From Immundisolibacter sp049322795 (GTDB lineage Bacteria > Pseudomonadota > Gammaproteobacteria > Immundisolibacterales > Immundisolibacteraceae), in NCBI GenBank assembly GCA_049322795.1, contig JBMOQH010000019.1, positions 1-64,000 on the forward strand: a DNA stretch of 64,000 bases, read 5' to 3'. Shown here one piece after another: positions 17,848 through 26,117 of this stretch; within the stretch, counting starts at the first letter, position 1, and every line of letters begins with the position of its first letter. The position numbers and the translations under genes were made by a program. Below the pieces are notes generated by a model. The model saw only the letters and a program-made list of their open reading frames with translations, was not told the DNA's origin and made no database searches.

Positions 17848-20800
17848 CGCTACCGGAAATCTCCATCAAGCGGCACATCTTCGCGCTCATGCTGAGCCTG
17901 CTGATCGTGCTGTTCGGGCTGATCTCCTACCAGCGCATAGGCGTCGACCGCTACCCGCAGATTCAGTTCCCCGCCGTGTCGGTCATCACCACGCTCGAGG
18001 GCGCCAACCCCGAGGTGATCGACGCGGCCGTCACCAACGTCATCGAGAGCGCCGTCAACAGCACGCCCGGCATCGAGCGCATTGAATCGCAATCCCTGCC
18101 GGGCACGTCACTGATCGTGGTGATCTTCAAGCTCGGCAAGGACGTCGACGTCGCTTTCAACGAGGTGCAGACCAAGGTCAGCCAGGCGCTCCAGCGCCTG
18201 CCCGACGACGTGGATGCGCCGGTGGTGGCCAAGCTCGAGACCGGCTCGCAAGCCATCATGTGGCTGTCGCTGGAGGGGGATCGCACCGACCCGCAGCTCG
18301 ACACCTACGCCCGCACGGTGCTCAAGAAGCGCCTGGAGACCATCGACGGCGTCGGCGAGGTGCAGCTCGGCGGCGTGCAGGAGCGCGCCATCCGCGTGAA
18401 CGTGGACCTCGGCCGCGCGGCGGCGCTGGGCGTGACCGCGCAGGACATCACCGCCGCGCTGGCCAACGAGCACATGCAGCTGCCGGGCGGGTTTCTGGTC
18501 GGCGGGCAGACCGAACACCTGATCAAACTAGACCAGGAATATCACTCGGTGGCCGAGATGCAGCGCCTGGTGGTCGGCCACCGCGACGGCGCGCCGATCC
18601 TGCTCAAGGACGTGGCGCGGGTGGACGACTCGGGCAAGGATCGCCGCCAGGCGGCCTATCAGGCCGGCAAGGTCTCGATGGGACTCGGCATCGTCAAGAT
18701 CAGCAATGCCAACACGGTCGCCATCGCCAACGAGGTCAAGAAACGCCTCGACACCGAATTCCGCCCGGCGCTGCCGCCCGGCATGAGACTGTCGATCGCC
18801 TGGGACGACAGCGAGCACGTCAACCGCACCATCGCGGCGCTGACCGAGCACATTTACCTCGGTGCCGCGCTGGCGGCGTTGGTGGTGTTCGTGTTCCTGG
18901 TCAACTGGCGCGCCACCGTCATCATCGCCCTGGCGATTCCGGTGTCGCTGCTGGCGGCGGTGCTGATCATGTATTTCATGGGCTACACGCTCAACACCAT
19001 GACCATGCTGGCGCTGCTGCTGCTGATCGGCGTGGTGGTGGACGACGCCATCGTGGTACTCGAAAACATCCACCGGCACATGCACGAACGACCCGGCGAT
19101 CCGCTGCGCGCGGCGGCCGAGGGCACGCAGCAGGTCTATTTCGCCATCATCGCGGCCACCTTCGCGCTGGTGTGCATCTTCGGGCCGGTCATCTTCATGG
19201 AAGGCATCATCGGCCTGTTCTTCGAGTCGTTCGCGGTGGTGGTCACGGCCGGCGTGCTGGCCTCGCTGTTCGTGGCCGTCACGCTGACGCCGATGCTCTG
19301 CTCGCGCCTGCTCAAGGTGGAGGTGCACCAGGGGCGCCTGGCGCGCGCCAGTTTCGCCGCCATGGGCGGGGTCGAGGCGGCCTATCGGCGCGCCCTGCGG
19401 TGGGTTCTGCGGTGGCGCTGGACCACGGTGGCGCTGGCGATACTGGTGGTGCTGCCGGCCGGGGTGCTGTTCGGTGTGATCGGCAAGACCTTCGAGCCGG
19501 ACGTCGACGAGAACGGCTTTCTGGTCACCTTCAAGACCCCGCTCGGGTCGAGCCTGGCCTATTCCGAGGAGCGCATGCGTGAGGTGGAGGCGCTGTTGGG
19601 CAAGGAGCCGGAGATCCGGGATTACTGGTCGTCGGTGGGCCTGGGGCCGGTCGGGCAAGTGAGTCAGGGCATGGTGTTCGTGCGCCTGGTGCCTGCGGAA
19701 GAACGCGCGGCGCACCAGTACGACGTGATCCGCCGCGTACAGGGCAAGCTGGCGGAGATTCCCGGCATCGAGGCGTTCGCCGGGCGTGTGCCGGCGGTGC
19801 AGGGCGCGCGCGGCGAGCCCTTGCAGTTCGTGCTGCGCGGTGTGGACCTGACGCGCGTGGCGGAACTGGCCAAGGACCTTCATTCGAAGCTGTCCGCCGA
19901 GCAACCCGATCTCGGGTACCTCGATCTGGACCTCAAGCTCGACCTGCCGCAGTTCAAGCTGCACATCGACCGCGTCCGCGCGGCCAGCCTGGGCCTGAAT
20001 GCCGCCACCGTGTCGCAGGCCGTGAACCTGCTGATGGGCGGGCAGGACGTCGCCTACTTCAACGACGAACCCGGCGACGGCGAGCGCTACGACGTGCGCG
20101 TCAAGGCCGTCGAGGGCCAGGTGACCCGGCCCGAGCACCTGCGGCGCATTTACCTGCGCAGTGCGAGCGGCGAGCTGGTGCGTGCCGACACGGTGGCGCG
20201 CTTCGAGGAACGCCTGGGGCCGGCGCTGATTGCCCGCTACGACCTGCGCTACGCGGCCAATTTCTACGCCGAGCCGAAGATGCCGCTCAACGAGGCCATC
20301 GCGGCCGTGCAGGCCACCGCCGGCCAGCTGCCGGAGGGCTACGAGCTGACCATGGTGCGCCAGACCAAGGACTATGCGGACACCGTGCGCATCCTCAGCG
20401 GCACCTTCGGGCTGGCGCTGGTGCTGCTGTACATGGTGCTGGCAAGTCAGTTCAACTCGCTGGTGCAGCCGTTCATCATCATGGTGGCGCAGCCGCTGGC
20501 GGCGGTCGGGGCGCTGTTCGGCCTGTGGCTGCTGGACATGACGCTGAACATCTACTCGATGATCGGCATGGTGCTGCTGGTGGGTCTGGTGGCCAAGAAC
20601 TCGATCCTGCTGGTCGATCTCGCCAATCAGCTGCGATCGGACGGCCAGGACATCGACGCGGCATTGATGGAAGCCTGCCCGGTGCGCCTGCGCCCGGTGC
20701 TGATGACCTCGCTGACCATCATCCTGGCCATGCTGCCGGCCGCGCTGGGCTTCGGCACCGGCTTCGAGGCCAACGGGCCGCTGGCGGTAACCATCATCAG

Positions 20801-20927
20801 CGGCATGATCAGCTCGACCGTGCTCACGCTGCTGGTGGTGCCGGCGCTGTATTCCCTATCCGAGCACGGTCTGGCCCGCATGCGTCAGCGGGCTGGGCAC
20901 GCCGCGACGGCGGCCCGCTCTGCATGA
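17844..20927 (+). CDS. RND efflux permease, HAE1 type
   Basis: A 1027-residue proton-driven inner membrane pump of the AcrB class, with two repeats of six helices and large periplasmic loops. The TM4 proton-relay pair is present in VVVDDAIVVLENI and the TM10 lysine in GLVAKNSILLVDL. The closing LRPVLMTSLTIILAMLP block is typical. Length is normal. Partner adaptor upstream overlaps; no outer membrane factor is in the operon, so it may share TolC. The last 43 bases overlap the convergent ArsR gene. Confidence 0.93.
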   Translation: MTLPEISIKRHIFALMLSLLIVLFGLISYQRIGVDRYPQIQFPAVSVITTLEGANPEVIDAAVTNVIESAVNSTPGIERIESQSLPGTSLIVVIFKLGKDVDVAFNEVQTKVSQALQRLPDDVDAPVVAKLETGSQAIMWLSLEGDRTDPQLDTYARTVLKKRLETIDGVGEVQLGGVQERAIRVNVDLGRAAALGVTAQDITAALANEHMQLPGGFLVGGQTEHLIKLDQEYHSVAEMQRLVVGHRDGAPILLKDVARVDDSGKDRRQAAYQAGKVSMGLGIVKISNANTVAIANEVKKRLDTEFRPALPPGMRLSIAWDDSEHVNRTIAALTEHIYLGAALAALVVFVFLVNWRATVIIALAIPVSLLAAVLIMYFMGYTLNTMTMLALLLLIGVVVDDAIVVLENIHRHMHERPGDPLRAAAEGTQQVYFAIIAATFALVCIFGPVIFMEGIIGLFFESFAVVVTAGVLASLFVAVTLTPMLCSRLLKVEVHQGRLARASFAAMGGVEAAYRRALRWVLRWRWTTVALAILVVLPAGVLFGVIGKTFEPDVDENGFLVTFKTPLGSSLAYSEERMREVEALLGKEPEIRDYWSSVGLGPVGQVSQGMVFVRLVPAEERAAHQYDVIRRVQGKLAEIPGIEAFAGRVPAVQGARGEPLQFVLRGVDLTRVAELAKDLHSKLSAEQPDLGYLDLDLKLDLPQFKLHIDRVRAASLGLNAATVSQAVNLLMGGQDVAYFNDEPGDGERYDVRVKAVEGQVTRPEHLRRIYLRSASGELVRADTVARFEERLGPALIARYDLRYAANFYAEPKMPLNEAIAAVQATAGQLPEGYELTMVRQTKDYADTVRILSGTFGLALVLLYMVLASQFNSLVQPFIIMVAQPLAAVGALFGLWLLDMTLNIYSMIGMVLLVGLVAKNSILLVDLANQLRSDGQDIDAALMEACPVRLRPVLMTSLTIILAMLPAALGFGTGFEANGPLAVTIISGMISSTVLTLLVVPALYSLSEHGLARMRQRAGHAATAARSA

Positions 20928-21271
20928 TCGTGGCCGTCATCCGACGGCCCGCCGGGCCGCTGCCCGACGCCGTATTCCCCGCACACGGCCGCCACCAGGC
21001 GCCCTGCGCGGGCATCGCTCAGGGCGTACTGCGTCTGTACGCCACGACGTTGGGCGACGACCACCTTGGCGGCGCGCAAGCGCGCCAGGTGCTGCGACAG
21101 CGCGGACTGGGCGATTGGCACCCGCAGGTTCAGTTCGGACACACTCATCGGCCGCTCGGCCAAGGAACACAGCAACAGCAGACGGTGCTCATTGGCGAGG
21201 ACCTTGAGCATCGCCGTGGCGTGACTCACGGCGGTTCGTTTGCCTGGGTCAGTCTTGGGGTCGCGCGTCAT
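20885..21271 (-). CDS. ArsR-family regulator, BigR/SqrR-like persulfide sensor
   Basis: A 128-residue winged-helix repressor. The DNA-recognition helix lies in VPIAQSALSQHLARLR (51-66) and the wing in VAQRRGVQTQYALSD. Two cysteines occur: Cys35 in the second helix (LLLLCSLAE) and Cys97 in the last (LVAAVCGEYG). BigR, SqrR and YgaV sense persulfides with one Cys in each of these helices, about 66 apart; here the spacing is 62, so the second Cys is one helical turn earlier and the usual position is Gly. Divergent transcription from a persulfide dioxygenase-like gene supports that role. The start is ATG 21271. Confidence 0.82.
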   Translation of the reverse strand: MTRDPKTDPGKRTAVSHATAMLKVLANEHRLLLLCSLAERPMSVSELNLRVPIAQSALSQHLARLRAAKVVVAQRRGVQTQYALSDARAGRLVAAVCGEYGVGQRPGGPSDDGHDHAERAAVAACPAR

Positions 21272-21316
21272 TGTTGTTGATTCGTTGTTGTTGCTTGTCG
21301 GTGCGGGCGCCCGAAG

Positions 21317-21332
21317 ATTAGAAGTTGCTAAT
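21317..21332. promoter_or_regulatory. Operator-like palindrome ATTAG-N6-CTAAT
   Basis: A perfect five-base inverted repeat with six-base spacer in an AT-rich patch of the divergent promoter region between the ArsR gene and the persulfide dioxygenase gene. Its size and place suit an ArsR-family dimer controlling both directions. Confidence 0.6.
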
Positions 21333-21388
21333 GCAGCGTGCGTGTGACCCATTACCCATTTGCATGCGAGCGGCACCAGGAGGTACCC

Positions 21389-22249
21389 ATGAACGCGGAC
21401 GTGTTGCCTTTCTTCGACGGGCCGACCGGCAGCTGGTCCTACCTGCTGATCGACCCCGCCAGCCGGCAGGCGGCCATCGTGGACCCCGTCCTCGATTACG
21501 ACGCCGCCGCGGCGCGTACCGGCCGGACCGGCGCCGATCGCATCCTGCAGGCGGCGCGCGAACGTGATCTCGACGTCGTGTGGCTGCTGGAAACCCACGC
21601 CCACGCGGATCACCTCACCGCCGCCGCTTACCTCAAGGCGCAGCTCGGCGCCCCGCTGGCGGTGTCCGCCGGCATCTGCACGGTGCAACAGACCTTCGCC
21701 CGCATCTTCAACCTTGGCGCGGGTTTCCCGATCGACGGCTCACAGTTCGACCGCCTGCTGCACGACGGCGACAGCCTGCCGCTGGGAAACCTCACCATCC
21801 ATGTGCTGGCAACGCCCGGGCACACCAACGACAGCGTCTGCTACCAGATTGGCGATGCGGCATTCATTGGCGACACGCTGTTCATGCCGGACGTCGGCAG
21901 CGCGCGCTGCGATTTTCCGGGCGGCGATGCCGCCACGCTGTACCACTCGGTGCAACGCCTGTATGGCCTCGGCGAGGCAACGCGCCTTTTCGTGTGCCAC
22001 GACTACCCACCGGCCGGCCGCCAGGCCGAATGCGAAACCACGGTAGCGGCCCAGCGTGCCGGCAACATCCACCTGCACGACGGCGTGGGTCTTGACGCCT
22101 ACGTCGCCATGCGCACCGCGCGCGACGCCACGCTGGCCGTGCCGCGGCTGATCCTGCCGTCGATCCAGGTCAACATCCGCGGCGGTCGCATGCCGCCCGC
22201 GGAGGACAACGGCGTGTCTTACCTGAAACTTCCTCTTGACGTGCTGTGA
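21389..22249 (+). CDS. Metallo-beta-lactamase fold persulfide dioxygenase-like protein (ETHE1/Blh type)
   Basis: A 286-residue metallo-hydrolase expected to oxidise glutathione persulfide to sulfite with non-haem iron. The metal motif THAHADH (70-75, HxHxDH) is followed by the family's HLTAAAYLK, the TPGHTNDSVCY block, GDTLF and the CHDYPPAGR segment typical of persulfide dioxygenases rather than lactamases. ATG 21389 has a strong AGGAGG site. It heads a run with two YeeE/YedE-type membrane genes and is divergent from its likely repressor. Substrate inferred from family and context. Confidence 0.85.
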   Translation: MNADVLPFFDGPTGSWSYLLIDPASRQAAIVDPVLDYDAAAARTGRTGADRILQAARERDLDVVWLLETHAHADHLTAAAYLKAQLGAPLAVSAGICTVQQTFARIFNLGAGFPIDGSQFDRLLHDGDSLPLGNLTIHVLATPGHTNDSVCYQIGDAAFIGDTLFMPDVGSARCDFPGGDAATLYHSVQRLYGLGEATRLFVCHDYPPAGRQAECETTVAAQRAGNIHLHDGVGLDAYVAMRTARDATLAVPRLILPSIQVNIRGGRMPPAEDNGVSYLKLPLDVL

Positions 22250-22256
22250 GGATGAC

Positions 22257-22688
22257 ATGACGCACTTCACGCCCTGGACGGCGCTCGGCGGCGGGCTATT
22301 GATCGGCCTGTCGGCGCTGCTGCTGTTGTATCTGAACGGCCGCATCGCCGGCATCAGCGGCATCCTGAACGGCGCCCTGGCGCGCCCGGCGGGGGACACC
22401 GCCTGGCGGGTGGCCTTCGTGCTGGGCATGCTCGCCGGCGGCGCGGCCTTCTGGTGGCTCACGCCGCACGCGTTCGTGCCGCGGCAGGGCTTTCCGCTGC
22501 CCCTGTTGCTGGTGGCCGGCTTTCTGGTGGGCTTCGGCACGCGTCTTGGCAGCGGCTGCACCAGCGGGCACGGCGTATGCGGCCTTGGCCGGCGTTCCCT
22601 GCGCTCGCTGGTGGCGACCATCACCTTCGTCGCGTGCGGCATGGTGACGGTATACGTGATGCGCCACCTGCTCGGGGCGCAGCCATGA
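22257..22688 (+). CDS. YeeE/YedE family membrane protein, first half
   Basis: A 143-residue inner membrane protein with about four helices. The conserved GFGTRLGSGCTSGHGVCGLG motif (with cysteines thought to carry sulfur) is at about 94-113. In YeeE/YedE proteins such motifs line a channel for thiosulfate or other small sulfur compounds. It lies seven bases after the dioxygenase gene and overlaps the next half-size gene by ATGA, so the two probably form one transporter split in two. Confidence 0.87.
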   Translation: MTHFTPWTALGGGLLIGLSALLLLYLNGRIAGISGILNGALARPAGDTAWRVAFVLGMLAGGAAFWWLTPHAFVPRQGFPLPLLLVAGFLVGFGTRLGSGCTSGHGVCGLGRRSLRSLVATITFVACGMVTVYVMRHLLGAQP

Positions 22689-23104
22689 GCCGGGTCGTGA
22701 CCGCCGCGCTGTGCGGGGTGTTGTTCGGTGTGGGCCTGGCGCTGGCGCAGATGATCGACCCCAACAAGGTGCTGGCCTTTCTCGACGTGACCGGCGCGTG
22801 GGATCCGAGCCTGGCCCTGGTGATGGGCGGCGGCGCCGGGCTGACCGCGCTGGTGTTTCCCTGGGTGCTGCGTCACCCGCGCCCGCGGCTGGACAGCCGG
22901 TTTCATCTCCCGACCAAGCAACGGCTCGATCGCCGGCTGGTGGCCGGCGCCGGGCTGTTCGGCATCGGCTGGGGGCTGGCCGGCTATTGCCCCGGCCCGG
23001 CGCTGGTCGCGCTCACGATCGGAACGGCCGAGCCTTGGCTGTTCGTCGGCGCGATGATCGCCGGCTCGCTGGCGTGCAAGGTGTGGCTCGATAACGGCGG
23101 TTGA
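22685..23104 (+). CDS. YeeE/YedE family membrane protein, second half (DUF6691-like)
   Basis: A 139-residue inner membrane protein with about four helices. It carries the mirror motif of the family: FGVGLALAQMIDPNKVLAF near the start and GIGWGLAGYCPGPAL at about 97-111, with one conserved Cys. It completes the split YeeE/YedE transporter begun by the gene it overlaps. Likely moves a sulfur species linked to persulfide handling. Confidence 0.87.
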   Translation: MSRVVTAALCGVLFGVGLALAQMIDPNKVLAFLDVTGAWDPSLALVMGGGAGLTALVFPWVLRHPRPRLDSRFHLPTKQRLDRRLVAGAGLFGIGWGLAGYCPGPALVALTIGTAEPWLFVGAMIAGSLACKVWLDNGG

Positions 23105-23169
23105 AGGCCGGGCGCTGGCGATGCGCCCGGGTTCGGTGTTTAATACGCGTGGATTTCACTGTCTACTGA

Positions 23170-23181
23170 ATTTTCGAAAAT
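23170..23181. promoter_or_regulatory. Palindrome ATTTTCGAAAAT abutting the GbsR-like start codon
   Basis: A perfect 12-base palindrome ends two bases from the ATG of the GbsR-like regulator and takes the place of a ribosome-binding site. A TAATAC hexamer at 23141 could be a -10. Its position suggests autorepression. Confidence 0.45.
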
Positions 23182-23182
23182 C

Positions 23183-23755
23183 ATGGAAACGACGCCCCTG
23201 GTCCGCGACTTCGTCATGCACTTCGGCGAGATGGGCAGTCGCTGGGGCATCAACCGCACCGTCGGGCAGATTTATGCCCTGCTGTTCGTGTCGCAGCGTC
23301 CACTGCACGCCGACGAGATTGCCGAACGGCTGGGCATTTCGCGCTCCAATGTCAGCGTGAGCCTCAAGGAACTGCAAAGCTGGCGCCTGCTGCGCATCAG
23401 CCGCCCGCCGGGTGACCGTCGCGACCACTTCGCCACGCCGGACGACGTGTGGCACATCTTCAAGACCCTGGCCGAGGAGCGGCAGCGGCGCGAGGTCGAG
23501 CCGACACTGTCCATGCTGCGCGAGGCCATGCTGGCGCAACCGCAGTCGCCGCAGGACGAGCACGCCCAGCAGCGCATGCGCGAGATGTACACGCTCATGG
23601 AGGCCCTGACCGGCTGGTTCGCGCAGGTGCAGCGCCTGTCGCCGCCCACGCTGCTCAGATTGATGGCGCTCGGCGGCAAGGTGACGAGCCTGCTGGCACT
23701 GCTGCCCGGTGGACCCAGCAGCCGCGACGCCGACGCGGGCGGGAGCGCCGCATGA
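23183..23755 (+). CDS. GbsR/MarR family transcriptional regulator
   Basis: A 190-residue MarR-superfamily regulator of the GbsR type. The N-terminal METTPLVRDFVMHFGEMGSRWGINRTVGQIYALLF block is characteristic (only its motif GEMGSRWGINRT is quoted for recognition). The winged helix has its recognition helix in ISRSNVSVSLKEL and the wing in RPPGDRRDHF. A helical dimerisation tail follows. It overlaps cydA by ATGA, so it is translated with the bd oxidase and probably controls it. No ribosome-binding site is seen before the ATG. Confidence 0.85.
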   Translation: METTPLVRDFVMHFGEMGSRWGINRTVGQIYALLFVSQRPLHADEIAERLGISRSNVSVSLKELQSWRLLRISRPPGDRRDHFATPDDVWHIFKTLAEERQRREVEPTLSMLREAMLAQPQSPQDEHAQQRMREMYTLMEALTGWFAQVQRLSPPTLLRLMALGGKVTSLLALLPGGPSSRDADAGGSAA

Positions 23756-25074
23756 ACGCGCTGGCCGATCCGCTGCTGCTGGCGCGCCTGCAGTTCGCAG
23801 CCAACATCAGCTTTCACATCCTGTTTCCGGCCATCAACATGGCCTTGGCGTGGCTGCTGCTGTATTTCAAGCTGCGCGCCCGCGGGGCCGACGGCGCCCC
23901 CTGGCAGGCGGCCTACCGCACCTGGGTCAAGGTGTTCGCGCTGTCGTTCGCGCTCGGCGTGGTCAGCGGCGTGACCATGAGCTTCCAGTTCGGCACCAAC
24001 TGGCCGGGCTTCATGCAGCGCGTCGGCAACATCGCCGGACCGCTGCTCGGCTACGAGGTGCTGACGGCGTTTTTCCTGGAAGCGACGTTTCTTGGCGTGA
24101 TGCTGTTCGGCCAGCGCCGCGTGTCCGAGCGCATGCACTTGACGGCGACGGCGCTGGTGGCGGTGGGCACCAGCCTGTCGGCGTTCTGGATCCTGGCACT
24201 CAATTCCTGGATGCAGACCCCGGCCGGGCACGTGATGATCGACGGTCAGGCGCACGCGGCGAGCTGGTGGGCGGTCATCTTCAACCCGTCCTTCCCGTAC
24301 CGCTTCTCGCACATGATGCTGGCGTCGGGCCTGACCGCCGCGTTCCTGGTGGCCGGGCTGTCGGCCTATCGGCACCTGCGCGGGGAGCGCAGCGCGGAAC
24401 TCGCCGTCACCCAGCGCGCCGCGGTACGCCTGGCCGCGGTATTGATTCCAATTCAGATCGTGGTCGGTGACCTGCACGGCCTGAACACGCTCGAACATCA
24501 GCCGGCCAAGATCGCCGCCATGGAAGCCATCTGGGACACCGAGCGCGGCGCCGACCTGCGCCTGCTGGCCTGGCCGGACGAGCGCACGCGCAGCAACCTG
24601 TTCGAGCTCACCGTGCCGGACGCGGCGAGCCTGATCCTGACGCACGACCGCCACGGCGAGGTGCGGGGCCTGAACGAATTTGCCGACCACCCGCCGGTGG
24701 CGCCGCTGTTCTGGGCGTTTCGCGTGATGGTCGGCGTCGGCGGGCTGATGCTGCTGGTCAGTTGGCTGTCGGCCTGGCAACTGCGCGCCGGCGGCGCGCC
24801 CGGACGGTGGACACAGCGCGGCCTGCTGGCGATGACGTTCTCCGGCTGGGTGGCGCTGCTCGCCGGCTGGTACGTGACCGAGATCGGCCGTCAGCCGTGG
24901 ATCGTTTATGGGCTGCTGAGGACCGCCGATGTGGCGTCCGACGTGCCGGCGGCCCACATCGGCATCAGTCTTGCGCTCTACCTGACGCTGTACGCCGTGC
25001 TGATCGTGGCGTACGTCTGGGTGCTGTTCTACATGGCGCGCAAGGCGCAGCAGGCGACGGCGGAGGTGGCGTGA
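23752..25074 (+). CDS. cydA: Cytochrome bd-type quinol oxidase subunit I, CIO-like
   Basis: Haem-bearing subunit of a quinol oxidase reducing oxygen to water in the inner membrane. The 440-residue length and short Q-loop mark the cyanide-insensitive (CioA) branch rather than E. coli CydA (522 residues). The haem-ligand His in NISFHILFP (His22), the GRQPW quinol motif in EIGRQPWIVYG, and multiple helices are present. It is followed by cydB with a one-base TGATG overlap. No cydX-like small gene or cydDC assembly genes are nearby. Confidence 0.93.
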   Translation: MNALADPLLLARLQFAANISFHILFPAINMALAWLLLYFKLRARGADGAPWQAAYRTWVKVFALSFALGVVSGVTMSFQFGTNWPGFMQRVGNIAGPLLGYEVLTAFFLEATFLGVMLFGQRRVSERMHLTATALVAVGTSLSAFWILALNSWMQTPAGHVMIDGQAHAASWWAVIFNPSFPYRFSHMMLASGLTAAFLVAGLSAYRHLRGERSAELAVTQRAAVRLAAVLIPIQIVVGDLHGLNTLEHQPAKIAAMEAIWDTERGADLRLLAWPDERTRSNLFELTVPDAASLILTHDRHGEVRGLNEFADHPPVAPLFWAFRVMVGVGGLMLLVSWLSAWQLRAGGAPGRWTQRGLLAMTFSGWVALLAGWYVTEIGRQPWIVYGLLRTADVASDVPAAHIGISLALYLTLYAVLIVAYVWVLFYMARKAQQATAEVA

Positions 25075-26066
25075 TGGAGCCGATGCTGCCGCTGATCTTC
25101 ATGGCGCTGATGGGCATCGCCATGCTGGCCTACGTGGTGCTGGACGGCTTCGACCTTGGGGTCGGCCTGCTGCTGCCGCTGGTGGACGACGCCGACAAGG
25201 ACCGCATGATTGCGTCCATCGGGCCGTTCTGGGACGCCAACGAAACCTGGCTGGTGCTGGGCGTGGGCATTCTGCTGGTGGCCTTCCCGCACGCTCACGG
25301 CGTGGTGCTGACGGCGCTCTACCTGCCGGTGGCGTTCATGCTGGCAGGGCTGATCCTGCGCGGCGTGGCCTTCGACTTTCGGGTCAAGGCGCATGCCGAT
25401 CACAAGGCGCTGTGGAACCGGGCCTTCGTGGCCGGCTCGGCGCTGGCCGCCTTCGCGCAGGGCTACATGCTCGGCAAGTACGTGCTCGGGTTCGCCGAGG
25501 GTCTGTGGCCCACCCTGTTCGCCGTGCTGATCGGGGCCTGCCTGATGGCCACCTACACGCTGCTCGGCGCCACCTGGCTGCTCATGAAAACGGGCCCTGC
25601 CCTCAAGCGCCGGGCCGCGGCGTGGGCTCGCCGCGCGCTGTGGGGCACGGCGCTAGGGCTGGCGGCCGTGTCGGTGGCCACACCGCTGGTCAGCGAGCGC
25701 ATCTTCGACAAATGGTTCGCCATGCCGCAGTTCATCCTGCTCTTGCAGGTGCCGCTGGCGACGGCGGTGCTGCTGCTGGTGGCGGACCGGCGGCTGAAAC
25801 GCCTGTGCCGCGAGGACCTGCAGCGCCCCTGGGAACCGTTCGCCTGCGCGGTGGGGCTGCTGGCGCTGGCGGCGCTTGGCCTGGCCTACAGCCTGTATCC
25901 GTTCCTGGTGGTGGATCGCCTGACCGCCTGGCAGGCGGCGGCCGCGCCCGAGTCGCTCAAATTCATTCTGGTGGGGGTGCTCATCACGCTGCCGGCCATC
26001 GTCGCCTACAGCGTGTACGTGTACCGGGTGTTCTGGGGCGAGTCCGACGCCTTGAGTTACGAGTGA
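25074..26066 (+). CDS. cydB: Cytochrome bd-type quinol oxidase subunit II, CIO-like
   Basis: The 330-residue second subunit of the bd oxidase, with eight or nine helices. The N-terminal LAYVVLDGFDLGVG and GPFWDANETWLVLG blocks are the family signatures. It scaffolds subunit I and shapes the oxygen or proton path. Translationally coupled to cydA. Only 51 bases separate it from the aldolase gene, which has its own strong AGGAGG site. Confidence 0.94.
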   Translation: MEPMLPLIFMALMGIAMLAYVVLDGFDLGVGLLLPLVDDADKDRMIASIGPFWDANETWLVLGVGILLVAFPHAHGVVLTALYLPVAFMLAGLILRGVAFDFRVKAHADHKALWNRAFVAGSALAAFAQGYMLGKYVLGFAEGLWPTLFAVLIGACLMATYTLLGATWLLMKTGPALKRRAAAWARRALWGTALGLAAVSVATPLVSERIFDKWFAMPQFILLLQVPLATAVLLLVADRRLKRLCREDLQRPWEPFACAVGLLALAALGLAYSLYPFLVVDRLTAWQAAAAPESLKFILVGVLITLPAIVAYSVYVYRVFWGESDALSYE

Positions 26067-26117
26067 CGTGCAAGCGCGGTTACCATCGCTTTTTCACCCG
26101 TGCCAGGAGGCTGCCCC

